Notes under the pieces: model-generated
Told to the model about the DNA's origin: nothing
What the model saw: only the letters and a program-made list of their open reading frames with translations
Database searches by the model: none
Made by a program: the position numbers and the translations under genes
Part shown: piece by piece, positions 1-6,129 of the stretch
How the letters are laid out: every line of letters starts with the position of its first letter
How positions within the stretch are numbered: the stretch's first letter is position 1
DNA from: an uncultured Alphaproteobacteria bacterium
GTDB taxonomy: Bacteria; Pseudomonadota; Alphaproteobacteria; RF32; CAG-239
Assembly: GCA_910580155.1 (NCBI GenBank)
Contig: CAJTWX010000024.1
Location: forward strand, 1 to 8,963
Direction: 5' to 3'
DNA: 8,963 bases

Positions 1-3000
1 TGGCGCCGGAGATTGATGTTTTGATGTTTCCGGCGTGGGATACCGTGCCATATGACAGGGTTTCGCCCAATGCCGTTGTCCTTTCCAAGCGAATCGATAC
101 TCTGGCAAAACTGGTGCTTGAGCCGAGCGGCAAAAGGCGGCGCATTGTGTTAACAAGCGTGGGCGCGGCTATTCAGAAACTGCCGCCGAAAAAGATTTTC
201 TTGAATGCGCGCAAAGCCATAAACGTGGGCGGCAAGCTTAATTTTGATAATTTTTTGCATTATGTAACCGTCAATGGCTATACACGGGTTGAACAAGTGA
301 TGGAATCGGGCGAATATGCCGTGCGCGGTGATATTATTGACATCTTCCCGAGCGGGGCTGAGCAGCCTTTGCGAATCGATTTGTTTGATGACGAAGTTGA
401 ACGGCTGCGACATTTTGAGGTGGAAACACAACGCAGCACTGAAGATTTGAAATTTTATAGTTTTGACAGCGCCAACGAGGTGGTTTTGGATAAAAATACG
501 ATTAAGACGTTTCGCTCTAAATATCGTGAGGCGTTTGGCGCAGCGGGGCTTAAAGACGAGCTGTATGAAAGCGTTTCGGCGGGCAAAAAATATCTGGGGA
601 TGGAACATTGGCTGCCGTTTTTTTATGAAGATGCCCTGCCCTGTTTGTTTGATTATATGCCTGTGGCAGACGTGATTTTGGGGATTGATGCCGAAAACGC
701 GCTGAAATCTAAGGAAGAAACGATTGCGGATCATTATGACGCAAGAATTGAAGCCCTTAAAATCCGCGATGTTTCGGAAGTTGATAAATATCGCCCGATT
801 GAACCAAACGAGTTATTTTTAGCTCAAAAAGATTTTATCAGCCGAATCCGACAGCACCGGTTTGTTAAGTTTTCAAATCTGGTTATGCCGGAAGGTAAGG
901 ATAATATCAGTTTTGGCGCGGTGCCGCAAAAAGTATTCTCTTCCTTAAAAAATATCAATAACCTGACCGTTTATGAAGATTTGTCAAACGAATTTGCTGC
1001 AAACAAGCATAAAAAACGCATTATCTGCTGCTATACGGAAGGCTCGCTTGACCGTATGCACAATATTTTGCTGGAAAATGGTTTTAAAAACCTGACAATC
1101 TCCCCTAGCTGGAAAGAGGCCGAAAAAGAATCTGCCAAAGGGAAAATTGCGCTCATTCTTTTGGAGATGCAGCACGGGTTTAACTCGGAAGAATATTTTA
1201 TCGTTACCGAGCAGGACATTTGGGGCGAAAGAAAAAATATCCGCGCGGCAAAAAAAGTTTCAGCAGAGAATTTGATTGCTGATATCTCCTCGCTGAATAT
1301 CGGCGAGTATGTGGTGCATATTGAGCACGGAATCGGACGGTTTGAGGGACTTGAGAATATTGTCACCGACGGAGCGGCGCACGATTGTTTGAAACTTATT
1401 TATGCCAACAACGACAAACTGTATGTTCCGGTGGAAAATATTGATGTTATCAGCCGCTATGGTGCGGAAGACAGCAATGTGACGCTTGATACGCTCGGTG
1501 GTTCAGCCTGGGAGGCAAAAAAAGCACGCGTTAAAGAGAAAATCCGCGACATTGCCGAAACACTGATTAAAATTGCTGCACAACGACGGATGAAACAAGC
1601 TGAAATATTTATCCCCGAACGCGGGCTTTATGACGAATTTTGCAGCCGATTTCTTTATACGGAAACAGATGACCAGCTTAATGCGGTTAAAGACGTGATT
1701 AAAGATTTATCACTCGGAATGCCAATGGACAGGCTTGTTTGCGGGGATGTTGGATTCGGCAAAACGGAAGTTGCTATCCGCGCAGCATTTACGGTTGCTT
1801 CCGGCGGGGCACAGGTGGCATTGATTGTGCCGACAACGCTTTTAGCCAGACAACACTATCTTAACTTTAAAGAGCGATTGAAGGGATTTCCGATTAAGGT
1901 TAAGATGCTTTCACGCCTTGTGACGCCCAAAGAAGCCAAAGAAATCAAACAGGAACTGAAAGACGGCAGTTTGGAGATTGTTATCGGAACACACGCCCTT
2001 TTAGCCAAAGATATTGAATTTTGTAATCTGGGACTTTTAATTATTGATGAAGAGCAGCACTTCGGCGTGGCGCATAAAGAACGGCTTAAGCACCTGAAAT
2101 CCGACGTGCATATTTTAACCTTAAGCGCTACGCCTATTCCGCGAACGCTGCAGCTTTCTCTTACGGGGGTTAAGCAGTTAAGCATTATTGCCACGCCACC
2201 GGTCGACCGGCTGGCGGCCAGAACATTTGTGATGCCGTTTGACACGGTGATGATTAAAGAAGCTATCTATCGTGAGAAATATCGCGGCGGGCAGATTTTC
2301 TTTGTGTGCCCGAGAGTCTCCGACATTTTACAGATTGAGCCTAAACTGCGGGAGCTGGTGCCGGATGTTAAAATTGCCGTTGCACACGGGCAGATGTCGC
2401 CCTCGCATCTGGAAGATGTGATGTGTGACTTTGCTGATGGGAAAGCGGATATTTTGCTCTCGACTACGATTATCGAATCGGGAATAGATATGCCGAAAGT
2501 CAACACGATGATTATTTATCGGGCGGATATGTTCGGCTTGGCACAGCTTTATCAATTACGCGGAAGAATCGGTCGTTCAAAACTGCGCGGGTATTGCTAT
2601 TTCACTATCCCGAACAAAAAAGTTTTAACACCGATTGCCGAAAAACGACTGAATATTTTGCAGGCTTTAAATCAGCTCGGAGCCGGATTTTCACTTGCAA
2701 ATCACGATTTGGATATTCGCGGAGCGGGAAATATTCTCGGCGTGGAACAATCCGGACACATCAAAGACGTTGGTATCGCGCTTTATCACCACCTGCTTGA
2801 AGAAGAAATCAATCGTTTGAAAGCCGGAGAAAAAGAAGGCAGCAATGCAACACTCAGCACTAAAACGAGTGATTGGAGTGTACAGATTACAACCGGCGTT
2901 CCGATTATTATTCCAGAAAAATATGTTGCGGATTTAGGTGTTCGCTTAGGCTTATACAAACGAATCGGCAACCTTAAAACCACTGAAGAAATCAACGATA

Positions 3001-3320
3001 TGCGCGAAGAGTTGATTGACCGTTTTGGTACTATCCCCGATGAAGTAGAGAATCTGCTTAAAACGGTCGAAATTAAACAAATCTGTGCTCTTGCCAACAT
3101 TGAGCGCATTGATGCGGGGGCAAAAGGAATCCTCCTTTCGTTCCACAACAATACTTTTAAAAACGTTCCGAATCTGATGAATTTTATCAACCAGCAATTA
3201 GGAGCCATTAAAATCCGCCCCGACCAAAAGCTATTTATTGAGCGGGATTTAACCGGTTACAAAACACGGCTTGACACTATAAAGAAATATGTACAGAAAC
3301 TTTATGAACTTTCGCTTTAA
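1..3320 (+). CDS. mfd: Transcription-repair coupling factor Mfd (5' partial)
   Basis: Mfd is a cytoplasmic ATP-driven translocase that removes RNA polymerase stalled at DNA damage and recruits UvrA. The frame is open from base 3, so the start lies outside the window. The first visible residues (APEIDV, then a block with W-D-T-V-P-Y-D) match E. coli Mfd near residue 73, so about 60 residues are missing. Numbering residues from the TTG at base 21: a UvrB-like module with VEQVMESGEYAVRGD lies near 90-105; the RNA polymerase interaction domain has HGIGRFEG from 436; Walker A GDVGFGKT is 575-582; the DEEQ box is 676-679; SATPIPRT and STTIIESGID follow; motif VI QLRGRIGRS is 845-853; the TRG motif DLDIRG is 896-901; the C-terminal TRCF domain has LYKR near 978. 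All helicase motifs look intact. It ends in TAA, overlapping the convergent gene by 4 bases. Identification is secure. Confidence 0.97.
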   Translation, partial: APEIDVLMFPAWDTVPYDRVSPNAVVLSKRIDTLAKLVLEPSGKRRRIVLTSVGAAIQKLPPKKIFLNARKAINVGGKLNFDNFLHYVTVNGYTRVEQVMESGEYAVRGDIIDIFPSGAEQPLRIDLFDDEVERLRHFEVETQRSTEDLKFYSFDSANEVVLDKNTIKTFRSKYREAFGAAGLKDELYESVSAGKKYLGMEHWLPFFYEDALPCLFDYMPVADVILGIDAENALKSKEETIADHYDARIEALKIRDVSEVDKYRPIEPNELFLAQKDFISRIRQHRFVKFSNLVMPEGKDNISFGAVPQKVFSSLKNINNLTVYEDLSNEFAANKHKKRIICCYTEGSLDRMHNILLENGFKNLTISPSWKEAEKESAKGKIALILLEMQHGFNSEEYFIVTEQDIWGERKNIRAAKKVSAENLIADISSLNIGEYVVHIEHGIGRFEGLENIVTDGAAHDCLKLIYANNDKLYVPVENIDVISRYGAEDSNVTLDTLGGSAWEAKKARVKEKIRDIAETLIKIAAQRRMKQAEIFIPERGLYDEFCSRFLYTETDDQLNAVKDVIKDLSLGMPMDRLVCGDVGFGKTEVAIRAAFTVASGGAQVALIVPTTLLARQHYLNFKERLKGFPIKVKMLSRLVTPKEAKEIKQELKDGSLEIVIGTHALLAKDIEFCNLGLLIIDEEQHFGVAHKERLKHLKSDVHILTLSATPIPRTLQLSLTGVKQLSIIATPPVDRLAARTFVMPFDTVMIKEAIYREKYRGGQIFFVCPRVSDILQIEPKLRELVPDVKIAVAHGQMSPSHLEDVMCDFADGKADILLSTTIIESGIDMPKVNTMIIYRADMFGLAQLYQLRGRIGRSKLRGYCYFTIPNKKVLTPIAEKRLNILQALNQLGAGFSLANHDLDIRGAGNILGVEQSGHIKDVGIALYHHLLEEEINRLKAGEKEGSNATLSTKTSDWSVQITTGVPIIIPEKYVADLGVRLGLYKRIGNLKTTEEINDMREELIDRFGTIPDEVENLLKTVEIKQICALANIERIDAGAKGILLSFHNNTFKNVPNLMNFINQQLGAIKIRPDQKLFIERDLTGYKTRLDTIKKYVQKLYELSL

Positions 3321-3877
3321 GATAGTTTTTCAAGAAGTTTTTTATATGCGGCAGTCAAACGCTTAAACTTTTCTTCTGCTTCTTTATCTTCGGGGTGTAA
3401 ATCCGGATGACAGGTTTTGGCGAGCTTTTTATATTGTTTTTTGAGCTTATCTATACTGAACTCTTCGCATTTAATATTGAGCTTTTCCATTTCTGTCCGG
3501 TCTTCTTTGGAAAAATATAAATTATCCGTCACTTTGTCGTATCCGGAGAAACCGTGCAAAAATTCGAGTTCTTCGTTTAAATCGCAGCCGAATTTATATT
3601 TTATTTTTGAATGAAAGCCACTAAACCGCGTTTTTTTACGAAACGTTTCCTGCTCGTGCTCGGATGTTTCATCTTCATCCGTATAGTAATTCCACTTGGC
3701 ATTATACTGCTGGACGTGTTCAAGGCAAAACCAATAGTAGCTTTTGAGTGTGCGGTCTTTCGGCGCTTTAAACTCCCCTTCTTTATCACACCCCGGATGG
3801 TCACACTTGCGGCGCACGCCTTCATTTTGCGGCGCAAAATATTTTCGGGTTCGTTTCGGCGTTTTGGTTCTTATCAC
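3317..3877 (-). CDS. J-domain protein with N-terminal Cys-rich module
   Basis: This 186-residue soluble protein ends in a short J domain (about residues 138-186) with the diagnostic HPD at 157-159 between two basic or charged helices. Through HPD, J domains stimulate the ATPase of a DnaK-type Hsp70, so a cochaperone role is inferred. The front half holds CDHPGC (25-30) and FCLEH (50-54), giving C25, C30, C51 and H54 as a possible metal site. There is no Gly/Phe region, no DnaJ zinc-finger repeat and no C-terminal substrate domain, so this is not DnaJ itself. From memory, similar small proteins are common in Alphaproteobacteria, and I know no assigned client. The GTG start is chosen because AAAGG lies 8 bases upstream, an in-frame stop lies just beyond, and no other good start precedes the Cys module. 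It converges with mfd and diverges from mutM. Confidence 0.85.
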   Translation of the reverse strand: MIRTKTPKRTRKYFAPQNEGVRRKCDHPGCDKEGEFKAPKDRTLKSYYWFCLEHVQQYNAKWNYYTDEDETSEHEQETFRKKTRFSGFHSKIKYKFGCDLNEELEFLHGFSGYDKVTDNLYFSKEDRTEMEKLNIKCEEFSIDKLKKQYKKLAKTCHPDLHPEDKEAEEKFKRLTAAYKKLLEKLS

Positions 3878-3885
3878 CTTTTTTA

Positions 3886-3890
3886 CCTTT
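3886..3890 (-). promoter_or_regulatory. Ribosome binding site of the J-domain gene
   Basis: On the minus strand AAAGG stands 8 bases before the GTG at 3877. It supports GTG as the start, since no in-frame ATG occurs at the N-terminus. Confidence 0.55.
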
Positions 3891-3909
3891 TTTAGTTAAA
3901 ATCCGGATT

Positions 3910-3938
3910 AGTTTACTATAAATTTAGGCAGTAGTCAA
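3910..3938 (-). promoter_or_regulatory. Putative sigma-70 promoter of the J-domain gene
   Basis: Read on the minus strand, TTGACT (3938-3933) and TAAACT (3915-3910) are separated by 17 bases. The -35 matches the consensus at five of six positions and the -10 at four of six. It would start transcription about 25 bases before the GTG. The same TTGACT hexamer occurs before rpsT and dnaN, which adds some support. Confidence 0.5.
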
Positions 3939-3963
3939 ATATAAAACTTTAAAATGGCAGTGT

Positions 3964-3979
3964 ATAAACGCCAGTTTAT
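3964..3979. repeat. Short inverted repeat upstream of mutM
   Basis: ATAAAC and GTTTAT form a perfect 6-base inverted repeat around GCCA, between the J-domain promoter and mutM. I found no convincing promoter for mutM on the plus strand here. An operator role is possible, but an element this short can arise by chance. Confidence 0.2.
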
Positions 3980-4026
3980 CATCGCGGCTTCTATTTTTTG
4001 TGTTTATGTTAAAGATAAATTCAAAA

Positions 4027-4033
4027 AAGGAAG
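4027..4033 (+). promoter_or_regulatory. Ribosome binding site of mutM
   Basis: AAGGAAG lies 5 bases before the ATG at 4039. It decides the start against the in-frame GTG at 4000 and ATG at 4006. The start at 4039 also leaves proline as residue 2, which MutM chemistry requires. Confidence 0.85.
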
Positions 4034-4038
4034 TTGCA

Positions 4039-4878
4039 ATGCCCGAATTACCTGAAGTCGAAACCATTAAAGAAGCCCTGAAAAAAACAATTAAAGGCGC
4101 TGTTATTCAGTCTGTCACGGTAAGGAAACGGCAATTCAGGGAAATTATACCAGCCGACTTTGAAAGAAGAATCGAAAATACGACGATCTGCCAAATATAC
4201 AGAAAAGCAAAATATATTATAATTGAACTTAATAATGGTTTGAGCCTTATCTGGCATTTGGGTATGAGCGGTCGTGTCAAAATCTGCGATGCATTGCCGG
4301 ATGTTTTAGACAAGCACGACCACATTATTTTTCAAACATCCAAAGGCGTGATTATTTATAATGACGCGCGGCGTTTCGGGCTTATGGCTTATTGCGAATC
4401 CGATAATCTTAACACACATCATTTATTTGGCCGAACAGGAATCGAGCCATTTGACGATTTGTTAACTCCTCAATACTTCCTTAAACAGATAAAACATAAA
4501 AAAATTCCAATAAAAACAGCGTTGCTTGACCAGAGTATTATTAACGGAATTGGTAATATTTATGCTTCCGAATCCTTATATGAGGCAGAGATTTCACCTT
4601 TGCGCCCGTGTTGTGATATTTCTGATGATGAAGCCGACAGGCTGATTGCCGCTATAAGAAAGACACTGAACAAGGCTATTGCCGCGGGTGGTTCGACTCT
4701 GCGTGATTATCGCCAGCCGGACGGCAGTATGGGATATTTTCAAAATCAGCACTGCGTTTATAATAAAACCGGACAAAGGTGCCCTGATTGCACCTGCGAT
4801 ATTCAAAAGTCAGGCGGCATTAAGCGAATCATTCAGTGCGGACGCTCAACATTTTATTGTGAACAACGGCAAAAATAA
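4039..4878 (+). CDS. mutM: Formamidopyrimidine-DNA glycosylase MutM (Fpg)
   Basis: MutM is a bifunctional base-excision repair enzyme that removes 8-oxoguanine and formamidopyrimidines and then cuts the abasic site. The 279-residue product begins MPELPEVET, with catalytic Pro2 (Schiff base) and Glu3. K58, in RKAKY, matches catalytic Lys57 of E. coli. HLGMSGRV, DARRFG and the H2TH signature GIGNIYASES are all present. The C-terminal zinc finger is unusual: C248 and C251 are in place and FYC supplies C274, but the usual fourth ligand position is R277 (FYCEQRQK). The loop between the second and third ligands is also about six residues longer than in E. coli, with extra cysteines C253 and C267 that might substitute. 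The enzyme class is certain; the metal site needs checking. A longer in-frame start at 4000 was rejected. The next gene's Shine-Dalgarno overlaps the stop, so the two are probably cotranscribed. Confidence 0.96.
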   Translation: MPELPEVETIKEALKKTIKGAVIQSVTVRKRQFREIIPADFERRIENTTICQIYRKAKYIIIELNNGLSLIWHLGMSGRVKICDALPDVLDKHDHIIFQTSKGVIIYNDARRFGLMAYCESDNLNTHHLFGRTGIEPFDDLLTPQYFLKQIKHKKIPIKTALLDQSIINGIGNIYASESLYEAEISPLRPCCDISDDEADRLIAAIRKTLNKAIAAGGSTLRDYRQPDGSMGYFQNQHCVYNKTGQRCPDCTCDIQKSGGIKRIIQCGRSTFYCEQRQK

Positions 4879-4882
4879 GGAG
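4877..4882 (+). promoter_or_regulatory. Ribosome binding site of the small exported-protein gene
   Basis: AAGGAG overlaps the mutM stop codon (4876-4878). It sits 6 bases before the ATG at 4889 but directly against the ATG at 4883, so 4889 is the preferred start. Confidence 0.7.
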
Positions 4883-4888
4883 ATGGAA

Positions 4889-5263
4889 ATGAAGCGACTC
4901 TGTTCATTTATATTTGGACTTTGCATTTTAGCTGCCACTACAACAACGGCAGAATCCAAGAGTTTTATTACAGGTTTTGAAGACATTCCCCTTATAAAAG
5001 GGTTTCAGCAGATTGAAAATGACAATTTTTCGTTTGGCAATGAAGAAACACGATATATTGAAGCACAACTTGTCGCCAACAGCAAAAAAGATTTTGCCGC
5101 CGTTAAAAAATTCTATCAGGAATCATTGGCACAATTAGGCTGGCGAGAGCTTAAAAGCACAGATTCCGAACTCCGTTTTTATCGCGAAAATGATGTGTTG
5201 GAGATAAATAAAATTTCGATATCCCCTTTAAGAATCCGCATCATTTTGAAAAACAGAGTTTAA
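4889..5263 (+). CDS. Small exported protein of unknown function
   Basis: I do not recognise a named family for this 124-residue protein. It begins with a clear Sec signal peptide: K2 and R3, a hydrophobic stretch through about residue 15, then TTTTA with likely cleavage after A21. C12 lacks a proper lipobox, so a soluble periplasmic protein is more likely than a lipoprotein. The mature part of about 103 residues has no further membrane segment. It contains DFAAVKKFYQESLAQLGW (about 68-84), a helix with FY and LGW landmarks, followed by predicted strands ending in basic residues (RIRIILKNR). I have a loose memory of alphaproteobacterial hypothetical proteins with an FY...LPxLGW pattern, but no function. 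A start at ATG 4883 would add only two residues; a longer frame from 4679 is an overlap with mutM. Its position directly after mutM suggests cotranscription, not shared function. Confidence 0.8.
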   Translation: MKRLCSFIFGLCILAATTTTAESKSFITGFEDIPLIKGFQQIENDNFSFGNEETRYIEAQLVANSKKDFAAVKKFYQESLAQLGWRELKSTDSELRFYRENDVLEINKISISPLRIRIILKNRV

Positions 5264-5272
5264 TTTTAATTA

Positions 5273-5316
5273 TTTTTTAAAAAACTTGTTGACTATCACA
5301 GATTTTAGAGTATAAG
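5273..5316 (+). promoter_or_regulatory. rpsT promoter with upstream A/T tract
   Basis: TTGACT (5289-5294) and TATAAG (5311-5316) are separated by 16 bases, each differing from the sigma-70 consensus at one position. T6A6 (5273-5284) lies just upstream and resembles an UP element, as expected for a highly expressed ribosomal protein gene. The transcript leader would be about 45-50 bases. Confidence 0.75.
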
Positions 5317-5370
5317 TGTTTCAGAATTTTATTTGTGTTTAACTTAAATTTTAAGACAGGATAATGAATT

Positions 5371-5631
5371 ATGGCCAATCATAAGTCGGCAAAAACAAGA
5401 ATAAACAGAAACAACAAAAGAAGCGTTATCAACGGTGCACGCAGAAGCAGAGTAAGAACTTTTGTAAAAAAAGTTATTGCTGCTGTTTTGGCTGGTGACA
5501 AAGAAAACGCTGCAACAGCTTTGAAAGTTGCAGAAAGTGAAATGATGAGAGCTGCTCAGAAAGGTGTATTCCACAAAAATAAAGCTGCCCGCACAATTTC
5601 CCGTTTGAGCCAAAAAGTAAAAGCTTTATAG
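5371..5631 (+). CDS. rpsT: 30S ribosomal protein S20
   Basis: S20 binds 16S rRNA early in assembly of the small subunit. The 86-residue product starts MANHKSAKTRINRN, the conserved S20 opening, and is rich in Lys, Arg and Ala throughout, as expected for its three-helix rod. The end (KNKAARTISRLSQKVKAL) also fits, and E. coli S20 has 87 residues. The start is set by the conserved N-terminus; the Shine-Dalgarno ACAGGA (5356-5361) is modest and 9 bases away. It has its own strong promoter and terminator, so it is a single-gene unit. The rpsT-dnaA order is typical of Alphaproteobacteria. Confidence 0.97.
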   Translation: MANHKSAKTRINRNNKRSVINGARRSRVRTFVKKVIAAVLAGDKENAATALKVAESEMMRAAQKGVFHKNKAARTISRLSQKVKAL

Positions 5632-5653
5632 TTTTTCGTTTATAGTTTTTTAG

Positions 5654-5700
5654 AACGCAAGCATCATTGCCACATAGCAATGCTTGCGTTTTTTTGTTTG
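5654..5700 (+). terminator. Intrinsic terminator after rpsT
   Basis: AACGCAAGCAT (5654-5664) pairs perfectly over 11 bases with ATGCTTGCGTT (5680-5690), and the stem runs into seven T residues (5689-5695). An alternative fold keeps 8 outer pairs, bulges three bases and adds ATTGC-GCAAT pairing to close a 6-base loop. Either form is a strong Rho-independent terminator and separates rpsT from dnaA. Confidence 0.93.
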
Positions 5701-6035
5701 TTTTTCAAGCACTTATTTCGAATCGCTTTAAAACCCGTGTCAAGTGGTTTTATTTAAAAATCGTTAAAAAAAATATTTGTAATTTTGTTTTTAGAGCGGT
5801 AAGGTTTCGCTATGTTATGAAATAGGATTGATTGAAGTTTTCTTAAAACATTCGACACAAACGTAACTAAACGCGTTTTTAAGTATAAAGAAACGCATAA
5901 GGTTTTGTTTAAGGAATTTAAAATTTCACAATCATTATTTTGAAAAACAAAAGCCTTAGAGCTACAGCATTATTGCTTTAGAGGCGCAATATTATTTTAG
6001 GTTGCGAGTATATTAACCGGAAAGCCGCTGAATGT
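5701..6035. other. AT-rich noncoding region between rpsT and dnaA
   Basis: I see no gene here. No consensus DnaA box (TTATNCACA) is present on either strand; the nearest is TTCGACACA at 5851-5859, with two mismatches. Other items are one GAATC (5720-5724, a GANTC methylation site), the 10-base palindrome AAACGCGTTT (5869-5878), and two near-identical 9-mers, GCCTTAGAG (5953) and GCTTTAGAG (5975), 22 bases apart. The region could hold distal control elements of dnaA or an unannotated small RNA, but nothing seen proves either. It cannot be called oriC on this evidence. Confidence 0.6.
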
Positions 6036-6063
6036 TTGACAAGATGTTTTAAACAAATAACAT
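6036..6063 (+). promoter_or_regulatory. Putative dnaA promoter
   Basis: A perfect -35 TTGACA (6036-6041) is followed after 16 bases by TAACAT (6058-6063), four of six matches to the -10 consensus. Spacing equals that of the rpsT promoter. The leader to the ATG at 6130 would be about 60 bases. Confidence 0.6.
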
Positions 6064-6070
6064 TACAGGC

Positions 6071-6085
6071 CATTTTCGGAAAATG
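6071..6085. promoter_or_regulatory. 15-base palindrome in the dnaA leader
   Basis: CATTTTC and GAAAATG flank a single central G, a perfect 7-base inverted repeat. It starts 8 bases after the putative -10, at about the transcription start or the first transcribed bases. The location and symmetry fit an operator for a dimeric regulator. No regulator can be named from the sequence. Confidence 0.4.
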
Positions 6086-6118
6086 TACATAATATATAAA
6101 TTTGTAAATATCTAACGT

Positions 6119-6123
6119 GGGAG
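6119..6123 (+). promoter_or_regulatory. Ribosome binding site of dnaA
   Basis: GGGAG lies 6 bases before the ATG at 6130 and supports this start; no competing upstream start with a Shine-Dalgarno is seen. Confidence 0.75.
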
Positions 6124-6129
6124 ACAGAT

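Noticed and set aside
3601..3895. Plus-strand 94-residue hydrophobic frame opposite the J-domain gene.
   Set aside because: It lies wholly antisense to a gene with a clear HPD and Cys motifs, and its hydrophobic look comes from the complement of Lys/Glu codons.
4000..4038. Longer in-frame start for MutM adding 13 residues from GTG 4000 or ATG 4006.
   Set aside because: MutM needs proline at position 2 after Met removal, and AAGGAAG is correctly placed for the ATG at 4039.
4679..4888. Extended reading frame for the small exported protein, starting inside mutM.
   Set aside because: It would bury the signal peptide and overlap mutM by 200 bases. The AAGGAG before 4889 and the K-R-hydrophobic start give a better explanation.
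5720..5724. GANTC (CcrM-type methylation) site upstream of dnaA.
   Set aside because: One or two are expected by chance in about 430 bases, and it is far from the putative promoter.
5754..5767. TTAA-N6-TTAA resembling a CtrA site upstream of dnaA.
   Set aside because: The CtrA site has a 7-base spacer, and TTAA is frequent in such AT-rich DNA.
5869..5878. 10-base palindrome AAACGCGTTT upstream of dnaA.
   Set aside because: Several of this length are expected by chance in the window, and it has no positional relation to a promoter.
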